A DNA stretch of 64,000 nucleotides. It comes from Pseudonocardia terrae (GTDB lineage: Bacteria; Actinomycetota; Actinomycetes; Mycobacteriales; Pseudonocardiaceae). A model generated the notes under the pieces. The model was not told the DNA's origin. It saw nothing but the letters and a program-made list of their open reading frames with translations, and searched no databases. Of the stretch, positions 16,590-24,484 are shown piece by piece (the stretch's first letter is position 1; each line of letters opens with the position of its first letter). The stretch is from NCBI RefSeq assembly GCF_021343995.1, contig NZ_JAJTTE010000029.1:33162-97161 (forward strand), given 5' to 3'. The translations under genes were made by a program, and so were the position numbers.

Positions 16590-17786
16590 ATGGCACTTCG
16601 CATCGCGGGTCTGCCCGTCCCGGGCCCCTCGGACCTGCTCGACGGGGCGCGGGCCGTCGCCGAGTGGACGGGCGGGGCGGTCGGCGTCGCGGCCGGGCTG
16701 CCGGAGCGGACCGTCGGGCTGCTCGACGAGGTCTCGGCCCTGCTCGCCCGGGTCAACGACATCGCGGGCCGGGTCGAGGGCCTGCTGGACCGCGTCGACG
16801 GTGTCGCCGACCGGGCCGACGGACTGATCGGCCGGGTCGACCGGGTTGCCGGCACGGCGGAGGGACTGATCGCGCGGGTCGACCGCACCGCCGCCGACGC
16901 GACCGCGCTCATCACCCGGGTCGCCACGACCGCGTCCGACGCCGAGGGGCTCGTCTCGAGCGTCCGTGCGGTGGCCGACGAGGCCGAGGGGTTGATCGCG
17001 GGGGTCCGCGGCACCGCAGGCACGGCCGACGAGCTGATCACGCGAGTCGCCGGCACCGCCGAGTCGGCCGAGAAGCTGCTCGGCCAGGTCGGGGTCACCG
17101 CCGAGTCCGCCCAGGAGCTCATCTCCCGCGTCTCCGGCACCGCCGGGTCCGCCGAAGAACTCATCACGCGCGTGTCCGGGACGGCGGCTTCGGCCGACGA
17201 GCTCATCACCCGGGTCTCCGGTACGGCGAGTTCCGCCGAGGAGCTGATCACGCGGGTGACCACGACCGCGACGTCGGCGGAGGATCTCGTCGCGCGGGTC
17301 GGCGGCGTGGCGGCCGACGCGGAGCGCATCGTCGCCTCTGCCGGCTCGGTCGCCGAGGACGCCCGCACGATCGTCGCCGGCGCGGGCTCGGTCGCCGACG
17401 ACGCCTCCGGCCTGGTCCAGCGCGCGGCCGGCGTGGCCGACCGCGCCGACAGGCTCGTCGGGGACGCCTCCGGCCTCAGCGACCAGGCGGGCGCGCTGCT
17501 CGCGACCTACCGTCCCATCGCGGAGCGGGCCGCGCCGCTGGCCAGGAGGTTCGTGGACGAGTTCTCCGAGGAGGAGCTGTACGCCGCGATCCGCATGGTC
17601 GACCAGCTCCCGGCGCTCACCGAGCACCTGGAGTCGGACATCATGCCGATCCTCGCCACCCTCGACCGGGTCGGCCCGGACGTCCACGAGCTGCTCGAGG
17701 AGCTCAAGGGCGTGCGGCAGGCCATCAACGGCATCCCCGGCTTCAGCTTCTTCCGCCGCCGCGGCGAGGAGCGCGACGAGGCCTGA
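16590..17786 (+). CDS. Long helical protein with seventeen 14-residue repeats
   Basis: A 398-residue protein without signal peptide or membrane segment. Residues 62-299 consist of 17 consecutive units of exactly 14 residues with the pattern A-[ED]-x-L-[IVL]-x-R-V-x-x-[TV]-A-x-x (for example AEELITRVSGTAAS at 188-201) and no phase slip. This is two heptads per unit, predicting a very regular amphipathic helix or helical bundle, apolipoprotein-like. Residues about 325-390 form a conserved tail (FSEEELYAAIRMVDQLPALT, ILATLDRVGPDVHELLEELK, INGIPGFSFFRRR) known from mycobacterial proteins sometimes misnamed as a RuBisCO large subunit. Lipid-surface or membrane-remodelling activity is a guess from the amphipathic pattern; the function is unknown. 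It is monocistronic. Confidence 0.8.
   Translation: MALRIAGLPVPGPSDLLDGARAVAEWTGGAVGVAAGLPERTVGLLDEVSALLARVNDIAGRVEGLLDRVDGVADRADGLIGRVDRVAGTAEGLIARVDRTAADATALITRVATTASDAEGLVSSVRAVADEAEGLIAGVRGTAGTADELITRVAGTAESAEKLLGQVGVTAESAQELISRVSGTAGSAEELITRVSGTAASADELITRVSGTASSAEELITRVTTTATSAEDLVARVGGVAADAERIVASAGSVAEDARTIVAGAGSVADDASGLVQRAAGVADRADRLVGDASGLSDQAGALLATYRPIAERAAPLARRFVDEFSEEELYAAIRMVDQLPALTEHLESDIMPILATLDRVGPDVHELLEELKGVRQAINGIPGFSFFRRRGEERDEA
16773..17486 (+). repeat. Tandem 42-bp coding repeat, 17 units
   Basis: DNA counterpart of the 14-residue repeats. The units at about 17109-17276 are most alike at nucleotide level (recurring CTCATCACGCG, GTC-TCCGG-ACGGC blocks), suggesting recent duplication, while the outer units have diverged. 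Confidence 0.85.
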
Positions 17787-18337
17787 CGCGACACCCCACC
17801 CGCCCGCAGCACTCCCCGGCCGCGGACCGCGCTCCCTTGTCGCGGCGGCGCGCCGCCGCTCCCGGTGATGGCACCAGGCCGGGTCTGTCCCACACTCCAT
17901 CGAGCGCGGCACACCCGTCCAAGCCCGCCCTCACACCCGCGGCGTTCGCCGCACAGGTCGTCGACGGACTGTACCCGGCCCGACCGGGTGTGCGAGGTCC
18001 CGGCCGGCGAGCCGGGCCGTTCGATGCCGCATTCCGACAGGCATGCAGGCGGGCCGGCCCTCGAACCAGCGACCAGCTGCTCACGCACGCGTTCGGGCCG
18101 CCCACACCCCGTCGACCGGATGTGTCGCGCCCACTCCGGATGTGCCGCACGGCCGCAGCGGATGTGGTGCGCCACTGCAGATGTGCGCGTCCGCCTGCGA
18201 CACGTGCCGCCGTGGACGAGAGGCGTCCAGCTGCTGGCCACCGGCCGCTGCAGATGGGCGGCGCCCGGCCGGTATGCGCCATGAGAACCACCGCCCGCAC
18301 CAGGCGTCGCCGCGGACATCCGTGAGCACGAGCCGGG
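17787..18337. other. Gene-free stretch with GGATGTG repeats
   Basis: About 550 bases between two convergent genes. I see no convincing gene: the open frames are low-complexity Arg/Pro/Ala and have no family resemblance. GGATGTG or GCAGATGTG recurs at 18118-18124, 18138-18144, 18170-18176 and 18178-18185, mixed with GCGCCCACT/GCGCCACT, and CACACCCG-like words occur near 17910-17940. It looks like decayed or repeat-derived intergenic DNA. Confidence 0.5.
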
Positions 18338-18374
18338 CGGGCGGGGCCTCGGTCCGCGAGGCTGACCCCGCCCG
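18338..18374. terminator. Bidirectional hairpin terminator
   Basis: CGGGCGGGG (18338-18346) pairs perfectly with CCCCGCCCG (18366-18374); an inner CCTCG/CGAGG stem (18347-18351 with 18357-18361) extends it around a GTCCG loop, with a CTGA bulge. It lies 16 bases beyond the stop of the mutase gene and faces the convergent repeat-protein gene. Confidence 0.7.
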
Positions 18375-18390
18375 GATCGCGATCATGGGC

Positions 18391-20409
18391 TCAGTCCAGC
18401 CCGTGCTCCCGGCGGACGAGGGAGACGATCTCGTCCATCATCTCGGTGAGCTGGTAGTCCTTCGGCGTGAATACGGCGGCGACGCCCTTGTCCTTGAGTG
18501 CCTTCGCGTCCTCGGCGGGGATGATGCCGCCGACGATCACCGGGACGTCGTCGGCGCCCTGGGCCCGCAGGCCCTCGACGACCGCCGGCACGACCTCGAG
18601 GTGCGAGCCGGACAGCACCGACAACCCGACCACGTGCACGCCCTCCTGCACCGCGGCCGCGACGATCTGTGCCGGGGTGAGGCGGATGCCCTGGTAGACG
18701 ACCTCGAAGCCGACGTCGCGGGCCCGCACGGCGACCTGCTCGGCGCCGTTGGAGTGCCCGTCGAGGCCCGGCTTGCCCACGAGCATGCGCAGCCGCGACC
18801 CCAGCTCCTCGCCGGTCGCCCGGACCCGCTCGCGCACCTCTGCGATCTCCACGGCCGCCTCCCCCGAAGCGACGGCCGCCGACACCCCGGTCGGCGCCCG
18901 GAACTCCCCGAACACCTCGCGCAGCGCCCCGGCCCACTCGCCGGTGGTGACGCCCGCCTTCGCGCAGTCGATCGAGACCTGCATGAGGTTCTCGTCGGTC
19001 TTCGCCGCGTCCTGCAGCTTCTTCAGCGCCTCCGACACGGCGCCCTGGTCCCGCGAGGCCCGCCACTCCCGGATCGCGGCGATCGCGGCGGCCTCGGTCT
19101 CCGGGTCGACGGTCTCGATCGACGCCGCGCCCTCGGCCTGCAGCGGGCTGGGCTCGGTGGTGTCGAACTTGTTGACCCCGACGACGATCTCCTCGCCGGA
19201 CTCGATGCGCCGCCGCCGCCCGGCGAGCGAGCTGACCAGCTCGCCCTTCATATAGCCGTTCTCGACGGCCGCGACCGCCCCGCCCATCTCCTGGACGCGG
19301 TCGATCTCGGCCTGCGCGGCCTCGGCCAGCTCGGTGACCTTCGCCTCGACGACGCGCGACCCCTCGAACAGGTCCTCGTACTCGAGCAGGTCGGTCTCGT
19401 ACGCGAGCACCTGCTGCATGCGCAGCGCCCACTGCTGGTCCCACGGGCGCGGCAGGCCGAGCGCCTCGTTCCACGCGGGCAGCTGGATCGCGCGGGCGCG
19501 GGCGTCCTTCGAGAGGGTCACCGCGAGCATCTCCAGCACGATCCGCTGGACGTTGTTCTCCGGCTGGGCCTCGGTGAGCCCCAGCGAGTTGACCTGCACG
19601 CCGTAGCGCAGCCGCCGCTGCTTGGGGTTCTCCACGCCGTAGCGCTCGCGGGTGATCGTGTCCCACAGCCTGCCGAGGGCGCGCAGCTTGCACATCTCCT
19701 CGACGAACCGCAGCCCGGCGTTGACGAAGAACGAGATCCGCCCGACGACGTCGCCGAACCGCTCCGGCGGCACCTGACCGGAGTCGCGCACGGAGTCCAG
19801 CACCGCGATGGCGGTGGACAGCGAGTACGCGAGCTCCTGCGCCGGCGTGGCGCCCGCCTCCTGCAGGTGGTAGCTGCAGATGTTGATCGGGTTCCACTTC
19901 GGGATCTCGGTGACCGACCAGGCCACCATATCCGTGATCAGCCGCAGGCTCGGGGCCGGCGGGAACACGTACGTCCCGCGGGACAGGTACTCCTTGACGA
20001 TGTCGTTCTGCGTGGTGCCGGCGAGCTTCGCGCGCACCTCGGCGTGGTCCAGCCCGGAGGCCTCGGCCTGCTCCTCGGCGACCGCGACGTAGAGCGCGAG
20101 CAGCCACATCGCCGGGGCGTTGATCGTCATCGAGGTGTTGGCCTCGGCGACCGGGATGCCGTCGAAGAGCGTGCGCATGTCGCCGATGTGGCTGACCGGC
20201 ACGCCGACCTTGCCGACCTCACCCTTGGCGAGTTCGTCGTCGGGGTCGTAGCCGGTCTGCGTCGGCAGGTCGAACGCGACGGACAGACCCGTCTGCCCCT
20301 TGGCGAGGTTGCGCCGGTAGAGCGCGTTGGACTTCTCCGCCGACGAGTGACCGGCGTAGGTCCGGATCACCCAGGGGCGGTCGCGCTCTCGATCGGTCGG
20401 GTACGGCAC
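18391..20409 (-). CDS. meaA: Ethylmalonyl-CoA mutase (MeaA type, B12-dependent)
   Basis: A 672-residue single-chain acyl-CoA mutase. The N-terminal 500 residues are the substrate-binding barrel, starting with the family phrase RPWVIRTYAGHSSAEKSN and including VAFDLPTQTGYDPDDELAKG and MTINAPAMWLLALYVAVAEE. The C-terminal 130 residues are the cobalamin domain with the DxHxxG motif (GLDGHSNGAE) whose His ligates cobalt, then VVGLSVLSGSH and VIVGGIIP. Methylmalonyl-CoA mutases are usually larger or two-subunit; this size and start are typical of MeaA/Ecm, which converts (2R)-ethylmalonyl-CoA to methylsuccinyl-CoA. Ccr and a cobalamin adenosyltransferase in the same window support this. Isobutyryl-CoA or methylmalonyl-CoA activity is the alternative. 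Confidence 0.88.
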   Translation of the reverse strand: MPYPTDRERDRPWVIRTYAGHSSAEKSNALYRRNLAKGQTGLSVAFDLPTQTGYDPDDELAKGEVGKVGVPVSHIGDMRTLFDGIPVAEANTSMTINAPAMWLLALYVAVAEEQAEASGLDHAEVRAKLAGTTQNDIVKEYLSRGTYVFPPAPSLRLITDMVAWSVTEIPKWNPINICSYHLQEAGATPAQELAYSLSTAIAVLDSVRDSGQVPPERFGDVVGRISFFVNAGLRFVEEMCKLRALGRLWDTITRERYGVENPKQRRLRYGVQVNSLGLTEAQPENNVQRIVLEMLAVTLSKDARARAIQLPAWNEALGLPRPWDQQWALRMQQVLAYETDLLEYEDLFEGSRVVEAKVTELAEAAQAEIDRVQEMGGAVAAVENGYMKGELVSSLAGRRRRIESGEEIVVGVNKFDTTEPSPLQAEGAASIETVDPETEAAAIAAIREWRASRDQGAVSEALKKLQDAAKTDENLMQVSIDCAKAGVTTGEWAGALREVFGEFRAPTGVSAAVASGEAAVEIAEVRERVRATGEELGSRLRMLVGKPGLDGHSNGAEQVAVRARDVGFEVVYQGIRLTPAQIVAAAVQEGVHVVGLSVLSGSHLEVVPAVVEGLRAQGADDVPVIVGGIIPAEDAKALKDKGVAAVFTPKDYQLTEMMDEIVSLVRREHGLD

Positions 20410-20512
20410 CGGACACCTCCACGTCTCGCCACGCCAGCGGGGACCCCCGGATCGTACTGGCCGGTAGCCTCCGCCACCCCAGTCGACCGGGCCTCGTCAC
20501 ACCTGTCTGAGT

Positions 20513-20545
20513 GGAAAAGTACGCGACGTGCGCGGAAAAGTACGC
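20513..20545. repeat. GGAAAAGTACGC direct repeat with 21-bp period
   Basis: GGAAAAGTACGC occurs at 20513-20524 and 20534-20545, exactly two helical turns apart. The AAAA runs stand out in this GC-rich sequence. It lies between the mutase start and the end of the DUF1206 gene. It may be a protein-binding site or an intergenic repeat. Confidence 0.6.
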
Positions 20546-20557
20546 ATCCGAGGTGGC

Positions 20558-20579
20558 GGCCCGTCCGATCGGACGGGCC
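20558..20579 (-). terminator. 22-bp palindromic terminator of the DUF1206 gene
   Basis: GGCCCGTCC-GATC-GGACGGGCC is a perfect 9-bp stem with a four-base loop, three bases past the DUF1206 stop on the minus strand. No T-run follows. Confidence 0.7.
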
Positions 20580-20581
20580 CC

Positions 20582-21565
20582 TCAGACCCGGTGGTACTTC
20601 GCGTCGAAGAAGCAGAAGACGCCGTAGGCCGCGATCCCCAGGGCCACCAGAGTGAGCAGGACGACGCCGAAGGGCTGGCCGGCGAGCGTCTTCAGCGCGC
20701 TGTCGAGGCCGTTGGCCTTGGCCGGGTCGAAGGTGACGGCCGCGGACACGATCAGCACGCCCAGCACCCCGATCGCGAATCCCTTCGCGACGTAGCCGAC
20801 CTGCCCGGTGCGCTCGTCGAGCTTCCGCGCCTGCGGCTGGACGCCGGCGAGGTCCTGGTCCTCGGTGAACTTCTTCTTCGCGCCGTGCCAGATCATCACC
20901 GCGCCACCGATCACCACACCGACGCCGACGATCCCGACGAGGATCTGCCCGCCGGGCAGGCCGAGCACGCCCGCCGTGGCCTTGCTGCCCCCGCCGCCCT
21001 GCGCGCTCCCCTGCACCGCGGCGCGCACGGTGAGGACGGCCAGCGCGGCGTAGACGACGGCCTGACCGGCGCTGGTCAGGCGCTTGACCAGCTTCTTCTT
21101 GCCGTCGTCGACGTAGCCGAAGCCGAACAGCGCGGTGGAGATCCGCCAGATCATCACGGCCACGAACCCGAGGAACAGCACCCAGAGCAGCACGCGCCCG
21201 AAGGGCTGCTGCGCGAGCGTGGTGACCGCGCCGCTCTGGTCGGCCTCCCCGCCGCCGCCGAACGCGACCTGCAACGCGAGCCACGCGATGAGCAGGTGCA
21301 GCACACCGTGGGCGGCGATCCCGACCCGCGCCCCCTTGCGCACGGGCTCACTGCGGGCGGCCTTCGCGGCCTGCCGGTGCGCCCCGCGGGCCGCGGTGCC
21401 GACGGACCCGGCGACCTCGCCCACCTTCTCGCCGACGCCGCCGGAGGACGTGCCGACCGACGTGCTGTCCGCCGTGCCGTCCCGGTCCGACGGCCCGTCC
21501 GGACTCCGCCCCGCCGCGTGCCTGCGCGACAGGCGGGACGAACGGTCCGGGCTGACGTCGGTCAT
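20582..21565 (-). CDS. DUF1206 integral membrane protein
   Basis: A 327-residue protein starting at ATG 21565, chosen because GGAGGTG lies just upstream. After about 85 polar residues there are roughly six membrane helices in three similar pairs, for example GVLHLLIAWLALQVAF, VLLWVLFLGFVAVMIWRIS and FGVVLLTLVALGIAAYGVFCF. Phrases such as AQQPFGRVLLWVL and AGQPFGVVLLTLV show the internal repeat typical of DUF1206. It sits between the mutase gene and murA but has its own ribosome-binding site and terminator, so it is probably monocistronic. The function is not known. Confidence 0.88.
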   Translation of the reverse strand: MTDVSPDRSSRLSRRHAAGRSPDGPSDRDGTADSTSVGTSSGGVGEKVGEVAGSVGTAARGAHRQAAKAARSEPVRKGARVGIAAHGVLHLLIAWLALQVAFGGGGEADQSGAVTTLAQQPFGRVLLWVLFLGFVAVMIWRISTALFGFGYVDDGKKKLVKRLTSAGQAVVYAALAVLTVRAAVQGSAQGGGGSKATAGVLGLPGGQILVGIVGVGVVIGGAVMIWHGAKKKFTEDQDLAGVQPQARKLDERTGQVGYVAKGFAIGVLGVLIVSAAVTFDPAKANGLDSALKTLAGQPFGVVLLTLVALGIAAYGVFCFFDAKYHRV

Positions 21566-21682
21566 GGGGACACCTCCGGCGGTCACGCATCCGGGTGAGG
21601 ACTCACCCGAGGTGACGCGGACTGTCGCACGCCGGGAGGGATCCGGCATCTCGGACTGCTCCGACAGGAGGAGCCGGCGCTG

Positions 21683-22951
21683 CTACCGCTCGGGGTCGGC
21701 CGCCACCCGCCGGATGTCCGCGCCCAGCGAGACCAGGTTCTCGACGAACCGCGGGTAGCCCCGGTCGATGTGGTCGACGTCCCAGACCTCGGTCACCCCC
21801 TCGGCGCACAGCCCGGCGAGAACGAGCCCGGCGCCGGCCCGGATGTCGCTCGCCCACACCGGGGCGCTGGAGAGCCGCTCCACCCCGCGGACGACGGCGT
21901 GGTGGCCGTCCGTGCGGGCGTCGGCCCCGAGCCGGACCATCTCGTCGACGAACCGGAAGCGCGCCTCGAAGACGTTCTCGGTGATCATCGAGGTGCCGTC
22001 GGCCACCGCGGACAACGCGATCGCCATGGGCTGCAGGTCCGTGGCGAAGCCCGGGTACGGCAGCGTCACGAAGTCGACGGCCCGGGGCCGGCCGGACATC
22101 GCCACGGAGAACTCGTCGATGCCGGCGCGGGTCTCCGCACCCGCGCTGCGCAGCTTGTCCAGGACCAGCTCGAGGTGGTGCGGGTCGACCCCGCGGACGG
22201 TGACCTCACCACGGGTCATCACCGCGGCGAACGCCCAGGTGGCGCCCACGATCCGGTCGCCGATCACGCGGTGGGTGGTCGGCTGCAGGCCGGGGACGCC
22301 GTGCACGGTCAGCGTCGACGAGCCGACGCCCTCGAGCTTCGCGCCCATCTGCTGCAGCATCACGCACAGGTCGACGATCTCGGGCTCGCGCGCGGCGTTG
22401 TCGATGACGGTGGTGCCCTCGGCCAGCACGGCGGCCATGAGGATGTTCTCGGTGGCGCCGACGCTCGGGAAGTCCAGCCAGATCTGCGCGCCGTGGAGGT
22501 CGTCGGCCTGGGCGACGACGCGGCCGTGCTCGATCTCCGTGGTCGCGCCCAGCTTGCGCAACCCGTTGGCGTGCATGTCCAGCGGGCGCGACCCGATGGC
22601 GTCGCCACCCGGCAGCGGGACGACCGCCTTGCGGCAGCGCGCCACGAGCGGCCCCAGCACGCACACCGAGGCGCGCAGGCGCGACACCGAGCGGTAGTCC
22701 GCCTGAGCACCCGGCTCGGCCGGCACGTCGATGGTGACCCGGTCCCCCGCGACCTCGACCGTGCAGCCGAGGCTGCGCAGCACGTCCGCCATGAGCGGGA
22801 CGTCGAGGATCTCCGGGCAGTTCGTGATGGTGGTCGTGCCCTCGGCCAGCAGCGCCGCCGCCATCAGCTTCAGCACGCTGTTCTTGGCCCCGACGACGTC
22901 GACCGTCCCGGACAGCCGGGCCCCGCCGCGGACCGCGAAATGCTCCGTCAC
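21683..22951 (-). CDS. murA: UDP-N-acetylglucosamine 1-carboxyvinyltransferase
   Basis: A 422-residue enzyme, normal length, catalysing the first committed step of peptidoglycan synthesis (transfer of enolpyruvate from PEP to UDP-GlcNAc). It starts at GTG 22951 and reads TEHFAVRGGARLSGTVDVVGAKNS, with the conserved Lys-Asn pair. In the catalytic loop the usual Cys is replaced: LPGGDAIGSRP has Asp at residue 117, the same position as Asp117 of M. tuberculosis MurA, the known cause of intrinsic fosfomycin tolerance there. It is the last gene of the train atpC-DUF2550-adenosyltransferase-murA, 26 bases behind the adenosyltransferase, an order conserved in mycobacteria. Confidence 0.97.
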   Translation of the reverse strand: MTEHFAVRGGARLSGTVDVVGAKNSVLKLMAAALLAEGTTTITNCPEILDVPLMADVLRSLGCTVEVAGDRVTIDVPAEPGAQADYRSVSRLRASVCVLGPLVARCRKAVVPLPGGDAIGSRPLDMHANGLRKLGATTEIEHGRVVAQADDLHGAQIWLDFPSVGATENILMAAVLAEGTTVIDNAAREPEIVDLCVMLQQMGAKLEGVGSSTLTVHGVPGLQPTTHRVIGDRIVGATWAFAAVMTRGEVTVRGVDPHHLELVLDKLRSAGAETRAGIDEFSVAMSGRPRAVDFVTLPYPGFATDLQPMAIALSAVADGTSMITENVFEARFRFVDEMVRLGADARTDGHHAVVRGVERLSSAPVWASDIRAGAGLVLAGLCAEGVTEVWDVDHIDRGYPRFVENLVSLGADIRRVAADPER

Positions 22952-22977
22952 GACGCCCGACGGTATCGGCTCGCGGC

Positions 22978-23559
22978 TCAGCTGCCGCCCTCGGGCCCAC
23001 CCGGCTGCCAGAGCACGTCGCCGTCCGGGTTCGCGGCGCGGCACAGGATGAACAGCAGGTCGGAGAGCCGGTTGAGGTACTTGGCCGTGAGCGGGTTCGT
23101 CCGCTCGGGGTCCGTCTCGAGGAGCGCCCAGACGCTGCGCTCCGCCCGCCGCGCGACCGTGCGGGCCACGTGCAGGTAGGCGGCGCCGGGCGTGCCGCCG
23201 GGGAGGATGAACGACGCGAGCTTGGGCAACTCGGCGTTGAACTCGTCGCACCAGCCCTCGAGTCGCGTGACGTACTTCTCGTCGATCCGCAGCGGCGGGT
23301 ACTCGGGGTCCGGGACGACCGGCGCGCACAGGTCCGCCCCGACGTCGAACAGGTCGTTCTGCACCTGCCGCAGCGGCACCAGGAGCCGCTCCTCGAGCTG
23401 CCCGACGGTGACGGCGACGCCGACGGCCGCGTTGCACTCGTCCGTGTCGGCGTAGGCCGCGAGCCGGCGGTCGGTCTTCGGGACGCGGCTGAAGTCGCCG
23501 AGCGCGGTGGTCCCGTCGTCCCCGGTCTTGGTGTAGATCCTGGTCAGGTGCACGGCCAT
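22978..23559 (-). CDS. ATP:cob(I)alamin adenosyltransferase, PduO type
   Basis: A 193-residue trimeric-type adenosyltransferase that converts cob(I)alamin and ATP to adenosylcobalamin. The N-terminal signature IYTKTGDDGTTALGDFSRV (ATP site), DTDECNAAVG, and the C-terminal RTVARRAERSVWAL and YLNRLSDLLFILCR are all present. It supplies the cofactor for B12-dependent mutases such as the MeaA-type enzyme encoded 2.6 kb away. It lies between the DUF2550 gene and murA in the conserved post-ATP-synthase gene order. Confidence 0.95.
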   Translation of the reverse strand: MAVHLTRIYTKTGDDGTTALGDFSRVPKTDRRLAAYADTDECNAAVGVAVTVGQLEERLLVPLRQVQNDLFDVGADLCAPVVPDPEYPPLRIDEKYVTRLEGWCDEFNAELPKLASFILPGGTPGAAYLHVARTVARRAERSVWALLETDPERTNPLTAKYLNRLSDLLFILCRAANPDGDVLWQPGGPEGGS

Positions 23560-23614
23560 GGACCGAGCCTAGCCGCCGTCGCCCGTGCGGGCCCCGGCCC
23601 GAAGGGCAGGCCGC

Positions 23615-24052
23615 TCAGCTGGCCTGCCGGTAGCCCGTCCGCCCGGGCGGGGTGGCCTCGAGCCAGGCCAGGAAGCCGGTGAGGACGTCGTCGGACATGG
23701 CCAGCTCGACGTCCTCGCCGTGGTCACGGCACCGCAGCACCGCGGTGGCGTAGGGGATGGCGAAGGACTCCTCGGGCCGCGGGGCCCGCCGGTCGACGAT
23801 CTCGACCCGGGTGCGGTCGATGGCCGCGGTCGGCCCCACCCGGAAGCTGGTGAGCCGGTACCAGGCGAACTCGTCCCCCCGGTAGCGCCCGACGCCGAAG
23901 TGCCAGTCCGTAACGGCGAAGCGGCGGCGCAGACACAGGTCCACGCCGCCGCCCCGCATGAGTCGCACCCGCCGTACGGCGAGCCAGCCCAGCAGCAGAC
24001 AGACGAGCACCAGCAGCACGACCCCGACCACGATCGCCACGGTCTCGGTCAC
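23615..24052 (-). CDS. DUF2550 family membrane-anchored protein
   Basis: A 145-residue protein from GTG 24052. One N-terminal membrane helix (VAIVVGVVLLVLVCLLLGWLAV) is followed by a cytoplasmic beta-rich domain with conserved words DWHFGVGRYRGDEFAWYRL and RPEESFAIPYATAVLRC. It directly follows atpC (33 bases), as in mycobacteria, but has no proven role in the ATP synthase. Confidence 0.9.
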   Translation of the reverse strand: MTETVAIVVGVVLLVLVCLLLGWLAVRRVRLMRGGGVDLCLRRRFAVTDWHFGVGRYRGDEFAWYRLTSFRVGPTAAIDRTRVEIVDRRAPRPEESFAIPYATAVLRCRDHGEDVELAMSDDVLTGFLAWLEATPPGRTGYRQAS

Positions 24053-24085
24053 TGCTGCGTCGACGCTCCCGCCTGCTGCCCGGGC

Positions 24086-24478
24086 CTACTGCCCCGCCGA
24101 GGCGGACTCGGCCGCCTGCAGCCGTACCTCGGCCCGCTTGTGCGCCGCCGCACCCTCGGCGTCCGACGTGTCCGCGCGGTCGAGCGCCGCCCGGGCACGG
24201 CTGACGTCGATCTCCTCGGCCAGCTCGGCGAACTCGGCGAGGATCGACACACCCGCCGGGGTGACCGACAGGAAGCCGCCGTGCACCGCCACCGTGAGGG
24301 AGGCGCTGTCGATCGGGTCGATCCGGACGACGCCCGCCTCCTCCAGCTGCGCGAGCGTGAACTCGTGGCCGGGCAGGATGCCGATCTCGCCCTCGGTGGT
24401 GCGGGCGAGGACGAAGCTCGCCTTGCCCGACCAGAGCCGCCGCTCGACCGCGACGAGCTCCACGGTCATCTCAGCCAT
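24086..24478 (-). CDS. atpC: ATP synthase epsilon subunit
   Basis: A 130-residue central-stalk subunit of F1. The N-terminal beta-sandwich is evident (VELVAVERRLWSGKASFVLA, GEIGILPGHEFTLAQLE, VAVHGGFLSV); a shorter helical C-terminal part follows (AELAEEIDVSRARAALDRA). It lies 6 bases behind atpD. Epsilon couples rotation and limits ATP hydrolysis. Confidence 0.96.
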   Translation of the reverse strand: MAEMTVELVAVERRLWSGKASFVLARTTEGEIGILPGHEFTLAQLEEAGVVRIDPIDSASLTVAVHGGFLSVTPAGVSILAEFAELAEEIDVSRARAALDRADTSDAEGAAAHKRAEVRLQAAESASAGQ

Positions 24479-24484
24479 ACGCGA

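Noticed and set aside
16773..17486. Regularly spaced repeats that could suggest a CRISPR array
   Set aside because: The repeats are coding, contiguous 42-bp units without spacers, and no cas genes are present.
17865..18284. A 139-codon frame in the gene-free stretch
   Set aside because: Arg/Pro/His-rich, no ribosome-binding site, overlaps other equally long frames and the repeat words, and resembles no known family.
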